This document shows, piece after piece, positions 55,349 to 64,000 of a stretch of 64,000 bases of DNA. Location of the stretch: contig NZ_JACYMO010000004.1 in NCBI RefSeq assembly GCF_014838825.1, forward strand, positions 268,402-332,401, in the 5' to 3' direction. A model generated the notes under the pieces. The model worked only from the letters and a program-made list of their open reading frames with translations. It was not told where the DNA came from and did not search any database. How positions within the stretch are numbered: position 1 is the stretch's first letter; every line of letters begins with the position of its first letter. This DNA comes from Erwinia persicina (GTDB lineage: Bacteria > Pseudomonadota > Gammaproteobacteria > Enterobacterales > Enterobacteriaceae). The translations under genes and the position numbers were made by a program.

Positions 55349-56807
55349 GTTTCCCGCCTTGTGTGATCTGTGCCAGCGCGGCGCGCATCCCGCATGAGGT
55401 GATCTGCTGCAGTTGCGCCGTCACGCACTCTGCCAGGCCGGACAGCCCGGTCAGATCCTGGCCCCAGTGCCCGGTGTCACTCAGCACCTCGTCCACCAGC
55501 TGTCGCAGGGTGATAACGTGGTCATCAACCTGTGGCCACAGCGCGGCAAAGCGCGCCAGCCAGTGAGCGTCATCCTGCAGCGGGTAGCGCTCACCGTCAC
55601 GTTCGCCCCGGTAGTACGCCAGCAGCGCGGCCAGCGCAAAGCTCAGATAAGGTGGCGGCGTGCCGTGCTGCGCCTGCTGCCACAGCAGGGCGGGCAGCAG
55701 GCGGGTACGGAATTTCGTCATGCTGTTCAGGGCGATGCTACTGAGCTGGTGGCGAATAAACGGATTACGAAAACGGGTCAGCACCGCATCCGCAAAAGCG
55801 TTCAGCTCCGCCACCGGCTGTGCCAGCGTCGGAATGATTTCATGACGCAGCGTCTCATCGACAAAGCTGGCGACAGCCGGATCGTTCATCGCGTCGCCCA
55901 CGGCGCTCAAACCGGCGAGAAAGGCCACCGGTACCATCGCCGTATGTGCGCCGTTGAGGATGGCCACTTTGCGCGCTTTATAGGGTTTGATGTCGTCCAC
56001 CAGACGGATATTCAGATCCAGCTTGTTCAGCCGCAGCGCCTCCGCGACAGAAGAGGGTCCCTGGATCACCAGCTGGTAATACACTTCACCCGCCACCAGA
56101 TAGTCATCCTGATAGCCCAGCCCGGCTTCCAGTTCGCGGGCATCCTGCGGATAGCCGGTGACGATGCGATCCACCAGCGTGGAACAGAACGTGTTGTGCT
56201 GGCTGACCCACTGCATAAAGTCTGCCGGCAGCTGCCAGCGCTGCGCCGTCTGTAACACGCACGACCGCAACGCCTCTCCGTTATCGTCAATCAGCTCGCA
56301 CGGCAGCATGATCCAGCCTTTGTCTGCCGCGCCGTTAAAGTGCTGCCAGCGCGCCAGCAGCAGGCGCGTTAACTTAGCCGGGAAGCTGACAGGCGGCGCG
56401 GACGCCAGCGTATCTGCCGGGTCAACGTAGATCCCTGTCTCGGTGGTATTGGACACCACAATGCGCAGCCGGGGATCGTGTGCCAGCGCCATAAAAGCGG
56501 CAAAATCCTCTGTGGGCTGGATTTCGCGGTTCACCGAGCGGATCAGTCGCGCCTCACTGACTACCTTGCCCTGGGCAGTGATCCCCCTGATCAGGGTGGT
56601 GTAAAGCCCGTCCTGACTGTTCAGACTGCGGGGACTGCTGCTGGCGCGCGGCCTGACCACCACCACACCGGCCGCCAGGTCGGTATGCTCATTGAGCAGG
56701 TCGACCTGCCAGTCGATAAAGGCGCGCAGGAAATTGCCCTCTCCGAACTGGATAATGCGCTCAGGATAGCGCGGCCCCGGAAAATCGTGTCGGTTCAGCT
56801 TGCGCAT
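55332..56807 (-). CDS. uxaB: Tagaturonate reductase (altronate oxidoreductase)
   Basis: 491 residues. [20 protein letters not shown] and [18 protein letters not shown] at the N-terminus; [20 protein letters not shown] later. NADH-dependent reduction of tagaturonate. In E. coli uxaB is elsewhere; the uxaCBA order is typical of pectolytic relatives. Start 56807 follows GGAAGAG. Confidence 0.95.
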   Translation of the reverse strand: MRKLNRHDFPGPRYPERIIQFGEGNFLRAFIDWQVDLLNEHTDLAAGVVVVRPRASSSPRSLNSQDGLYTTLIRGITAQGKVVSEARLIRSVNREIQPTEDFAAFMALAHDPRLRIVVSNTTETGIYVDPADTLASAPPVSFPAKLTRLLLARWQHFNGAADKGWIMLPCELIDDNGEALRSCVLQTAQRWQLPADFMQWVSQHNTFCSTLVDRIVTGYPQDARELEAGLGYQDDYLVAGEVYYQLVIQGPSSVAEALRLNKLDLNIRLVDDIKPYKARKVAILNGAHTAMVPVAFLAGLSAVGDAMNDPAVASFVDETLRHEIIPTLAQPVAELNAFADAVLTRFRNPFIRHQLSSIALNSMTKFRTRLLPALLWQQAQHGTPPPYLSFALAALLAYYRGERDGERYPLQDDAHWLARFAALWPQVDDHVITLRQLVDEVLSDTGHWGQDLTGLSGLAECVTAQLQQITSCGMRAALAQITQGGKHAKHH

Positions 56808-56829
56808 TTTCTCTTCCTTCATTATCCGG

Positions 56830-58239
56830 TTACAGCTCAATGGCGAAGTAATCGCGGGCGTTGTTAAAGCAGATGTTCTGCACCATTCCGCCCAGCAGCG
56901 CGATATCCCCCGGCGCTTCGCCTTTTTCTACCCAGCGGCCGATCATCTGGCACAGCAGACGGCGGAAATATTCGTGGCGGGTGTAAGAGAGGAAGCTGCG
57001 GCTGTCGGTCAGCATACCGACGAAGCGGCTTAACAGGCCCATCTGCGCCAGTTGGGTCATCTGCCGTTCCATGCCATCTTTCTGATCGTTAAACCACCAG
57101 GCTGAACCAAACTGCATTTTGCCCGGCTGCCCTTCCCCCTGGAAATTTCCGACCATCGTCGCCAGCACTTCGTTATCGCGCGGGTTCAGGCAGTAGAGGA
57201 TGGTTTTGGGCAGCGCGTTATCACGGTTCTGCGCATCCAGCAGTCTCGACAGCGGTTCTGCCAGCGGGCGATCGTTAATCGAGTCAAAGCCGACATCCGG
57301 CCCCAGAAGCTGTAGCTGGCGGCGATTGTTATTGCGCAGTGCGCCAATGTGGTACTGCTGCACCCAACCCCGGCGGGCATATTCGGCCCCCAGCCACACC
57401 AGCACGGCGGTCTTGAACTGGGCGACCTCACTTTCCGGCGGGATCTGCCCACCGAGGCGGCGCGCCAGGATGGCATCCAGCGTCGCGTCATCCGCCTCGC
57501 CATACAGCACCACATCCAGCGCATGGTCAGATACCTTACAGCCGTGGGCGGCAAAGTGGTCGAGCCGCACGGTCAGCGCGCGTCGCAGATCATCAAAGCG
57601 GGTGATAGCGACATCGGCTACCGCAGACAGGGTGTGCAGATAGTCGGTGAATCCTTCCGCCTCTATATTGAATGCCTTATCCGGACGCCAGCTCGGCAGC
57701 ACTTTCGTGGCAAAGCTGCCATCTTCGGCCAGTGCGCGATGATGGCGCAGGTCGTCCACCGGATCATCGGTGGTGCCAACCATTTTCACCTTCATCTGCT
57801 GCATGATGCCGCGCGCGCTGAAGGCCTCCTGCGCCAGCATTTCGTTGCACTGGTTCCAGATGGCATCTGCCGTCGCGGGCGACAGCAGCGTATTGGTAAT
57901 GCCAAACGGACGGCGCAGCTCCAGATGCGTCCAGTGGTACAGGGGATTACCAATGGTGTCCGGCACCGTGCGCGCCCAGGCATCAAACTTCGCCCGGTCG
58001 CTGGCTTCTCCGGTACACAGGGCTTCCGCAACGCCGTTAGCACGCATCGCCCGCCATTTGTAGTGGTCGCCCTTCAGCCAGATGTCGTACAGATTGTTAA
58101 AACGGTAGTTTTCGGCAATTTGCTGCGGCGGCAGGTGGCAGTGATAGTCAAAGATCGGCTGGTCAGCGGCGTAATCATGGTAAAGCCGGCGGGCAAATTC
58201 ACTGTCGAGTAGAAAGTCTTCACTCATAAAGCGTGACAT
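56830..58239 (-). CDS. uxaC: Glucuronate/galacturonate isomerase
   Basis: 469 residues. [20 protein letters not shown] then [14 protein letters not shown] contains the metal-binding [23 protein letters not shown] ends the protein. First step of hexuronate breakdown. Divergent from exuT. Confidence 0.96.
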   Translation of the reverse strand: MSRFMSEDFLLDSEFARRLYHDYAADQPIFDYHCHLPPQQIAENYRFNNLYDIWLKGDHYKWRAMRANGVAEALCTGEASDRAKFDAWARTVPDTIGNPLYHWTHLELRRPFGITNTLLSPATADAIWNQCNEMLAQEAFSARGIMQQMKVKMVGTTDDPVDDLRHHRALAEDGSFATKVLPSWRPDKAFNIEAEGFTDYLHTLSAVADVAITRFDDLRRALTVRLDHFAAHGCKVSDHALDVVLYGEADDATLDAILARRLGGQIPPESEVAQFKTAVLVWLGAEYARRGWVQQYHIGALRNNNRRQLQLLGPDVGFDSINDRPLAEPLSRLLDAQNRDNALPKTILYCLNPRDNEVLATMVGNFQGEGQPGKMQFGSAWWFNDQKDGMERQMTQLAQMGLLSRFVGMLTDSRSFLSYTRHEYFRRLLCQMIGRWVEKGEAPGDIALLGGMVQNICFNNARDYFAIEL

Positions 58240-58270
58240 GGGGTCTCTCCTGCTGGGTCTGATGCCAGTA

Positions 58271-58288
58271 AAGTTATCATACCAATTA
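58271..58288 (-). promoter_or_regulatory. ExuR/UxuR-like operator before uxaC
   Basis: AAGTTATCATACCAATTA agrees with the palindrome AAATTGGTATACCAATTT at about 13 of 18 positions; one half is well kept. Confidence 0.55.
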
Positions 58289-58309
58289 CGATTGCCGCTG
58301 AAATAATAG

Positions 58310-58325
58310 TGCGAATGCGATCACA
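58310..58325 (-). promoter_or_regulatory. CRP site between uxaC and exuT
   Basis: TGCGAATGCGATCACA, i.e. TGTGA-N6-TCGCA on the minus strand, nine of ten conserved positions. A weaker site TGTGATGGCTCTCAAC lies at 58431-58446 on the exuT side. Confidence 0.6.
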
Positions 58326-58610
58326 AAAACATCACTATTTATCCGTGAATAACGCTGTCTTTCACGCCTTCAGAAGCTATCTTCCTGTGTTTTCAGTAGT
58401 TTTATTATCCCTCATTACAAAAATGGTTTTTGTGATGGCTCTCAACTTTTAAATCTGTATGACAAGTTATCGTGTCGGCGTTCGATACTGAGCAGGCAAG
58501 GTTGTCGTGAAATTACCGTGCGGGTGCTGTACGCAGCAGGCCGTCCCGCCCCTTACAGATGCACGTCCCCCTGACGTGACATCAACAATAATTACGGGAA
58601 GAGGTTTTAA

Positions 58611-59924
58611 ATGCGTAAAATTAAAGGGTTACGCTGGTACATGATCGGTCTGGTGACCATCGGTACCATCCTGGGTTACCTGACGCGTAACGCCATTGCC
58701 GTGGCGGCCCCCACGCTGGAGACAGAGCTGCATATCACTACGCAACAGTATTCCTATATTGTTGCCGCCTATTCAGCCTGCTACACCATCATGCAACCGG
58801 TCGCCGGCTATATCCTGGACGTGCTGGGGACCAAAATCGGTTATGCCCTGTTCGCCATTCTCTGGGCGGTGTTCTGCGCCGCCACCGCGCTGGCAGGCAG
58901 CTGGGGTGGGCTGGCGATTGCCAGGGGGGCCGTGGGCGCCGCTGAAGCGGCCATGATCCCCGCCGGGCTGAAGGCCAGCAGCGAATGGTTCCCGGCGAAG
59001 GAGCGTTCAATTGCCGTCGGCTATTTCAATGTCGGGTCGTCGATTGGTGCCATGCTGGCTCCCCCGCTGGTCGTGTGGGCGATCGTGGCACACAGCTGGC
59101 AGATGGCCTTTATCATTACCGGCGTGTTGAGCATGATCTGGGCGCTGTGCTGGCTGGTGTTCTATAAGCATCCGAAAGATCAGAAGAAACTGGATCCTGA
59201 AGAGCGCGAATACATCCTTTCCGGCCAGGAAGCCCAGCATCAGACCCATAACGGCAAAAAAATGTCCGCCTGGCAGATCGTGCGTAACCGTCAGTTCTGG
59301 GGCATTGCCCTGCCGCGCTTTCTGGCGGAACCCGCCTGGGGCACATTCAACGCCTGGATCCCGCTGTTTATGTTCAAGGCGTACGGCTTCAACCTTAAAG
59401 AGATTGCGATGTTCGCCTGGATGCCGATGCTGTTTGCTGACCTCGGCTGTATTGTCGGGGGCTATCTGCCGCCGTTCTTCCAGCGTGTGTTTGGCGTTAA
59501 CCTGATCGTCTCGCGCAAGCTGGTGGTCACCATGGGGGCGGTACTGATGATTGGCCCGGGCACCATCGGGTTGTTTACCAGTCCTTATGCCGCTATTGCT
59601 CTGCTGTGCGTTGGCGGTTTTGCCCATCAGGCACTTTCCGGTTCGCTGATCACCCTCTCTTCTGACGTTTTCGGCCGCAATGAAGTGGCCACCGCAAACG
59701 GGCTGACCGGTATGGCAGCCTGGACCGCCAGTACCATGTTCGCCCTCGTTGTCGGCGCGCTCGCCGATACCATGGGGTTCAGCCCGCTGTTTGCTGCGCT
59801 GGCGGTGTTTGACCTGTTAGGGGCGGTCGCCATCTGGACACTGCTGAAAAATAAACCCATTTCCGAGCTGGAGCAGGAGAAAAAAGAGAAAATGACCGGG
59901 GTGGTGACACAGCATTCCGCATAA
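58611..59924 (+). CDS. exuT: Hexuronate transporter (MFS)
   Basis: 437 residues, about 12 helices. MRKIKGLRWYMIGLVTIGTI start and RNAIAVAAPTLETELHITTQ match E. coli ExuT of the anion:cation symporter family. Takes up galacturonate and glucuronate. Followed by a terminator, so exuR is transcribed separately. Confidence 0.95.
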   Translation: MRKIKGLRWYMIGLVTIGTILGYLTRNAIAVAAPTLETELHITTQQYSYIVAAYSACYTIMQPVAGYILDVLGTKIGYALFAILWAVFCAATALAGSWGGLAIARGAVGAAEAAMIPAGLKASSEWFPAKERSIAVGYFNVGSSIGAMLAPPLVVWAIVAHSWQMAFIITGVLSMIWALCWLVFYKHPKDQKKLDPEEREYILSGQEAQHQTHNGKKMSAWQIVRNRQFWGIALPRFLAEPAWGTFNAWIPLFMFKAYGFNLKEIAMFAWMPMLFADLGCIVGGYLPPFFQRVFGVNLIVSRKLVVTMGAVLMIGPGTIGLFTSPYAAIALLCVGGFAHQALSGSLITLSSDVFGRNEVATANGLTGMAAWTASTMFALVVGALADTMGFSPLFAALAVFDLLGAVAIWTLLKNKPISELEQEKKEKMTGVVTQHSA

Positions 59925-59933
59925 TTCCGCGGA

Positions 59934-59975
59934 CGGCCCCTGCAGTATCCTCACTGTAGTGGCCGCCCTTTTGTT
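59934..59975 (+). terminator. Terminator after exuT
   Basis: Long stem CGGCCCCTGCAGT / ACTGTAGTGGCCG with two mismatches, followed by CCCTTTTGTTTT. Confidence 0.8.
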
Positions 59976-60130
59976 TTGGTCGGCCAGTCGCGCAGACCGG
60001 CCCCGTGGGGCAGAGCATGAACCAGGGTGACCACAATCGCAGGGCCGCCCTGCAGGACACCGCGATGTCGTGGCGGATTTCATCTCACACCGAGTACCGT
60101 TTTTGCAGGAGGGTCGACCCGCCACCGTGA

Positions 60131-60148
60131 AAAGTGGTATAACAAATT
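60131..60148 (+). promoter_or_regulatory. ExuR-like operator before exuR
   Basis: AAAGTGGTATAACAAATT agrees with AAATTGGTATACCAATTT at 15 of 18 positions. 36-53 bases before exuR, suggesting autoregulation. Confidence 0.7.
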
Positions 60149-60183
60149 CCATTATCAGTGTGACCTGAAGGGGAACGTGGATC

Positions 60184-60960
60184 ATGGAATTAACCGAGTC
60201 GCGCCGTCTCTATCAACAGCTGGCCGCCGAGCTGAAAAGACGCCTGGAACAGGGCATTTACCCGGTGGGTGAAAAATTACCTGCGGAGCGGTTTATTGCA
60301 GAAGAGATGGGCGTCAGCCGGACCGTGGTTCGGGAAGCGATCATCATGCTGGAAGTGGAAGGCTACGTTGAAGTGCGGAAAGGTTCCGGTATCCATGTCA
60401 TTTCCCAGCGCCAGCAAAATCGCGTCGCCACCAGCAGTCAGCTGGAGTTTGCCAGCTTCGGGCCCTTTGAACTGTTGCAGGCCCGTCAGCTGATTGAAAG
60501 TAACGTCGCCGAGTTTGCCGCCACCCAGGTGACGCGCCAGGACATCCTGCAGTTAATGGCGATCCAGACTCAGGCGCGGAAAGAAGATCGTTTCCGCGAT
60601 TCCGAATGGGATATGAAATTCCATGTGCAGATTGCGCTGGCGACGCAAAACAGCGCGCTGGCGGCCATTGTAGAAAAGATGTGGTTACACCGTCTGCACA
60701 ACCCGTACTGGCTAAAACTGCATGAACATATTGATGAGAAGTCGATTGAAAGCTGGTGTGAAGATCATGACAATATCCTGAAAGCCCTGATGCGCAAGGA
60801 CCCGGCGGCCAGTAAGCTGGCCATGTGGCAGCACCTGGAAAACACTAAACAGATGTTATTCCATGCCACAACAGATGACTTCGAATTTAACGTTGACCGC
60901 TACATGTTTGCTGAAAACCCGGTCGTCATGCCAGAAACAGTGGCAAACAGCGAAAAATAG
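60184..60960 (+). CDS. exuR: Hexuronate operon repressor (GntR/FadR type)
   Basis: 258 residues. Winged helix [20 protein letters not shown] / [20 protein letters not shown] then a FadR-like FCD effector domain with metal-binding His residues ([14 protein letters not shown]). Galacturonate or glucuronate release it from uxa and exu promoters. Confidence 0.95.
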   Translation: MELTESRRLYQQLAAELKRRLEQGIYPVGEKLPAERFIAEEMGVSRTVVREAIIMLEVEGYVEVRKGSGIHVISQRQQNRVATSSQLEFASFGPFELLQARQLIESNVAEFAATQVTRQDILQLMAIQTQARKEDRFRDSEWDMKFHVQIALATQNSALAAIVEKMWLHRLHNPYWLKLHEHIDEKSIESWCEDHDNILKALMRKDPAASKLAMWQHLENTKQMLFHATTDDFEFNVDRYMFAENPVVMPETVANSEK

Positions 60961-61276
60961 CACTCTTCATCCAGGCTGAGTTAACTCCTTGAGTCAAAAT
61001 ACCTTCAGTAGTGTCAGCCTGTGTAAAACTCCTTCCAGACAACGCAGTACAACGGTAAAACATCGTTAGCGCTGTGTTTCTTCCTGTCCAGGCTTGCGTA
61101 ATTTTGTTACAGTTATCTGCCTTTTTTACCCTTTCCTGCGCGGGTAAATAAGGAGAGGTCATATTCACCAGCCATGCTGTTCCGCCGCCCGTTTTATGCT
61201 TATCTGCACCAATATAACGATGAATTAAGTGTGCAAAAAAGATGAAACAGGCCAACTATGACGTTCAGGACTATTA
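60961..61276. other. Intergenic region before yqjA
   Basis: About 315 bases. I see no gene; it should carry the yqjA-mzrA promoter. In E. coli this promoter is CpxR-controlled, but I did not find a convincing GTAAA-N5-GTAAA site. Confidence 0.5.
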
Positions 61277-61951
61277 ATGGATATTTTCAAATCTCTGGTG
61301 CACGCTCTCTGGCAACAGGATTATGCCACCCTCGCTGACCCGACGCTGGTATGGGCGATTTACTTTGTTCTGTTTATGATTCTGTTCCTCGAAAACGGAC
61401 TGCTGCCCGCCGCCTTTCTTCCGGGTGACAGCCTGCTGATTCTGGTCGGCGTGCTGATAGCCAAAGGGACCATGAATTTTGCCCTGACAGTGTGTGTCCT
61501 GACCACGGCGGCCAGTCTTGGTTGCTGGGTAAGTTATATACAGGGCCGATGGCTGGGAAATACGGTCACCGTGCAAAAATGGCTGTCCCATCTGCCTGCG
61601 CAATATCATCAGCGTGCCCATCAGATGTTTCACCGCCACGGTCTTTCCGCGCTGCTGGTGGGCCGCTTCATCGCTTTTGTCCGTACGCTGCTGCCCACCA
61701 TTGCCGGCCTTTCTGGCCTGAGCAATGCCCGTTTTCAGTTTTTCAACTGGATGAGCGCCCTGCTGTGGGTGCTGATTTTGACCGTGATGGGATACGCGCT
61801 GGGTAAGACGCCGATTTTCCTGAAGTATGAAGATCAACTGATGTTCTGCCTGATGTTACTGCCCCTGTTTTTACTGGTGTTTGGCCTGTGCGGTTCGCTG
61901 TATGTCCTGTGGCGTAAGAAGCAATCCACCAATGAGAAAGGAAACTCATGA
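61277..61951 (+). CDS. yqjA: DedA family membrane protein YqjA
   Basis: 224 residues. [20 protein letters not shown] (about 36-55) and [20 protein letters not shown] (about 130-150) are the DedA signatures. DedA proteins are linked to undecaprenyl-phosphate or lipid flipping and proton-dependent homeostasis. ATGA overlap with mzrA. Confidence 0.94.
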   Translation: MDIFKSLVHALWQQDYATLADPTLVWAIYFVLFMILFLENGLLPAAFLPGDSLLILVGVLIAKGTMNFALTVCVLTTAASLGCWVSYIQGRWLGNTVTVQKWLSHLPAQYHQRAHQMFHRHGLSALLVGRFIAFVRTLLPTIAGLSGLSNARFQFFNWMSALLWVLILTVMGYALGKTPIFLKYEDQLMFCLMLLPLFLLVFGLCGSLYVLWRKKQSTNEKGNS

Positions 61952-62340
61952 TGCCAGGTTTTATGAAATTACCGACGCGTATTCTGCGCCTGCTGCCGCT
62001 GATGGCGATGATGACCATCGCTCTGCTGGCTCTGGCCCTGATGCCCAGCCTGTTTCGCAGTGAAAACGCCCTGCAGATCCGGGCTGCCCGTCAGGGGATC
62101 AGCCTGCCGGATGGCTTTTATGTTTATCAGACGCTCAATGCACAGGGCATCCACATAAAAAGTATCACTCCCGAACAGAATTCGCTGATTATCAAATTTG
62201 ACTCTATGGAGCAGAGCGCCGCCGCCGAAAAAGTGCTGCGTAAACTGTTGCCCTACGGCTTTGATATTGCGCGCCATGATAATAATGATGCGGCTGCCTG
62301 GATAAATCGCATCAGCCTGCGGCCACAGTCTGTCGGCTGA
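61948..62340 (+). CDS. mzrA: EnvZ/OmpR modulator MzrA
   Basis: 130 residues. One membrane helix (about 14-32), then a periplasmic part ([40 protein letters not shown]) similar to E. coli MzrA, which binds EnvZ and links Cpx to OmpR. A second Met follows the first; either can start. Confidence 0.88.
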   Translation: MMPGFMKLPTRILRLLPLMAMMTIALLALALMPSLFRSENALQIRAARQGISLPDGFYVYQTLNAQGIHIKSITPEQNSLIIKFDSMEQSAAAEKVLRKLLPYGFDIARHDNNDAAAWINRISLRPQSVG

Positions 62341-62500
62341 TTCCCCCGCCCCTTCACCGGGGCTATCCGTGAGAATATTCTCTGTTTTTGAGGTTTTGCT
62401 ATTTTCTGTCTATGCTTCATAAGCAGTAAAATGCGATACACCTGTTTCAGGACAACGATATCCGGCACTTGATATCTCGCAAAGGAAGGTCACAACCGCG

Positions 62501-62872
62501 ATGAAAAACCACTTTATTCTGGGCGTTAGCCTGCTAACACTCGCCACTTTCTCGCAGGCAGATACGCTCTGTCAGCAGAAAGAACAGTCTATCCGGCATG
62601 AAATCGATATGGCGAAAAAACACGACAATCAGCGTCGGGTTAACGGTCTTGAACGGGCGTTAACGGAAACCCACGCGAACTGTAGCGACGCCGGTTTGAA
62701 AGAAGCACACCAGGACAAGATCAGGCAGCATGAGAAAAAAGTGGCCGAGCGGGAACAGGAACTGAAACAGGAAAAAGCGGAAGGAAATGACCGCGAAAAG
62801 ATTGCTAAACGCGAACAGAAACTGGCTGATGCCCAACATGAGCTGAAGGAAGTGCAGAGTACAGCCTGGTAA
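62501..62872 (+). CDS. yqjC: DUF1090 periplasmic protein YqjC
   Basis: 123 residues. Signal peptide (MKNHFILGVSLLTLATFSQA), then a charged helical body with two Cys (about 24 and 60), typical of DUF1090. Function unknown; first of yqjCDEK. Confidence 0.9.
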   Translation: MKNHFILGVSLLTLATFSQADTLCQQKEQSIRHEIDMAKKHDNQRRVNGLERALTETHANCSDAGLKEAHQDKIRQHEKKVAEREQELKQEKAEGNDREKIAKREQKLADAQHELKEVQSTAW

Positions 62873-62920
62873 GGGCCACACTCTGCCAACGTCATTAAAA
62901 CTAAGGTAAAGGAGTTTTCA

Positions 62921-63226
62921 ATGTCTAAAGATACTACATCAGAACATCTGCGCGCCGAGCTGAAAAACCTGGCTGACACCCTGGAAGAAGTATTAACGAC
63001 CTCCGGTGAGAAGTCTAAAACCGAGCTGGACAAACTGCGCAGCAAGGCCCAGAGCGCACTGAAAGAGACCCGCGCCCGTCTGGGTGATTCCGGCGACCGC
63101 ATTGCACAGACCACCCGCGAAGCGGCAGAGCGTACCGATGTGTACGTGCGCGATAACCCGTGGACCAGCGTAGGTATTGGCGCCGCAGTTGGCGTAGTCC
63201 TGGGCGTACTGCTGACCCGTCGTTAA
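62921..63226 (+). CDS. yqjD: ElaB/YqjD/DUF883 family membrane-anchored protein
   Basis: 101 residues: soluble charged helix, then NPWTSVGIGAAVGVVLGVLL, a C-terminal tail anchor. E. coli YqjD binds ribosomes at the membrane in stationary phase under RpoS control. AAGGAG site before ATG. Confidence 0.93.
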   Translation: MSKDTTSEHLRAELKNLADTLEEVLTTSGEKSKTELDKLRSKAQSALKETRARLGDSGDRIAQTTREAAERTDVYVRDNPWTSVGIGAAVGVVLGVLLTRR

Positions 63227-63227
63227 T

Positions 63228-63620
63228 ATGGCAGAACATCAGCCAAGCCACGGCCCCGGCAAAGGGGTCTTAAACATCGGTCAGCGAATTGTTACTACTC
63301 TGGTGGGGATAGTGGAAACACGCATCCGGCTGGCGGTAGTAGAGCTGGAAGCTGAAAAAGCCAACCTGATACAGATGCTGTTGATGGTGGGCCTGACGAT
63401 GCTGTTTACTGCCTTTGGTCTGATGAGCCTGATGGTGCTGGTTATCTGGGCGGTGGATGCGCAGTATCGTCTGATGGCCATTGCCATTACGACCGGCGTG
63501 CTGTTTGCACTGGCGCTGATTTTCGGTCTCTGGACGCTGGCTAAATCACGTCGTTCAACGCTTCTTAGCGCCACCCGCAAGGAGCTGTCGGAAGACCGCA
63601 AGCTGCTGGAGGATGACTGA
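63228..63620 (+). CDS. yqjE: Phage-holin-family-like membrane protein YqjE
   Basis: 130 residues with two hydrophobic helices (about 46-70 and 77-100) and charged ends, DUF1469 type. One base after yqjD and overlapping yqjK by one base, so co-translated. Confidence 0.9.
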   Translation: MAEHQPSHGPGKGVLNIGQRIVTTLVGIVETRIRLAVVELEAEKANLIQMLLMVGLTMLFTAFGLMSLMVLVIWAVDAQYRLMAIAITTGVLFALALIFGLWTLAKSRRSTLLSATRKELSEDRKLLEDD

Positions 63621-63901
63621 TGAGCCGCGAACGGAACGCACGTAAAGCTGAACTGCTACGGCAGATCCAGCAGCAGCGGCTGGATCTGAGCGCCGGGCGT
63701 AAAGCCTGGCTCGATACTACGGCTCGCTACGACCATGGGTTTTTGACGCTGCTCAGTGCCAAACGTTGGCTGACCATCGGCAGCGGGGTCATGGCAATCT
63801 GGTCCGTGCGTAATCCGCGGTTTATGGGCCGCTGGGCCAGGCGTGGCCTCGGTGCCTGGAGCACCTGGCGCATGGTACGTAACTATCTGCCGCGCCGATA
63901 A
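63620..63901 (+). CDS. yqjK: YqjK-like protein
   Basis: 93 residues. Basic N-terminal half (MSRERNARKAELLRQIQQQR), a short hydrophobic stretch (WLTIGSGVMAIWSV) and a basic tail. Last gene of yqjCDEK; function unknown. Confidence 0.88.
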   Translation: MSRERNARKAELLRQIQQQRLDLSAGRKAWLDTTARYDHGFLTLLSAKRWLTIGSGVMAIWSVRNPRFMGRWARRGLGAWSTWRMVRNYLPRR

Positions 63902-63912
63902 TCTTCTGCACT

Positions 63913-63939
63913 AGCGGCCGCAGCGATGCTGCGGCCGCT
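63913..63939 (+). terminator. Hairpin after yqjK
   Basis: Perfect 12-bp stem AGCGGCCGCAGC / GCTGCGGCCGCT with a 3-base loop; T-rich DNA (AGTTTTCTTG) follows after a short gap. Confidence 0.75.
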
Positions 63940-64000
63940 CCTCCCCCAGTTTTCTTGAATAACTTCGACAGATTATCTCGCTTACAATGTTTTGCGTCCC

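Noticed and set aside
62349..62365. GCCCC/GGGGC hairpin after mzrA as terminator
   Set aside because: Short stem without a T-tract; too weak to list as a feature.

Overview
The window reads as a chromosome segment of a plant-associated enterobacterium, most likely Erwiniaceae (Erwinia or a close relative). The reasons are the E. coli-like gene order fadH, rlmG, ygjP, ygjR, alx, sstT, uxa genes, exuT, exuR, yqjA, mzrA, yqjC, yqjD, yqjE, yqjK, the fused uxaCBA order, a complete pqq cluster, and moderately high GC with AT-rich intergenic gaps. The genus is an inference; no marker gene fixes it.

Layout. 1-3.5 kb: the 5' part of a two-partner-secretion transporter, a DUF2946 protein and a PepSY membrane protein. 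3.5-7.5 kb: a nucleoside hydrolase / LacI regulator / MHS-type transporter unit with a palindromic operator lying inside its promoter. 7.7-10 kb: a histidine phosphatase, tRNA-Ile2(CAU) and a HipA-like YjjJ kinase. 10-13.8 kb: three oxidoreductases (the SDR is frameshifted) and a TetR regulator. 13.8-19.6 kb: pqqABCDEF for the cofactor PQQ, followed by a dipeptidase.

20.9-34.1 kb is the most interesting part: a headless P2/186-type element that I interpret as an R-type tailocin (phage-tail bacteriocin). It has lysis genes (holin, SAR-type endolysin, Rz/Rz1), tail genes X, R, V, W, J, I, H, FI, FII, E/E', T, U, D and the activator ogr. It has no capsid, portal, terminase, replication or integrase gene. 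A complete control circuit can be read: a LexA box over the promoter of a 63-codon gene that ends in its own terminator (candidate antirepressor); a 186-type CI repressor; ATTCAC-N5-GTGAAT dyads inside and beside the ogr promoter, with a related dyad upstream of cI; and two exact TTGT-N12-ACAA Ogr boxes, one before the lysis/baseplate operon and one before the sheath/tube operon. The inferred order is DNA damage, antirepressor, loss of CI, Ogr, then tails and lysis.

34.1-41.1 kb: a SulP transporter / carbonic anhydrase pair and the L-idonate operon idnDOTR with CRP and IdnR sites. 41.3-50 kb: fadH, a YagU-like protein, a laccase-domain protein, rlmG, ygjP, a TPM/LemA pair, a ClC transporter and ygjR. 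51-53.8 kb: a yybP-ykoY (Mn2+) riboswitch before alx, then sstT. 53.9-61 kb: hexuronate catabolism (uxaCBA, exuT, exuR) with ExuR-like sites. 61.3-63.9 kb: yqjA, mzrA, yqjC, yqjD, yqjE, yqjK. An intergenic palindromic repeat family occurs three times (pqqA-pqqB, idnT-idnO, alx leader).
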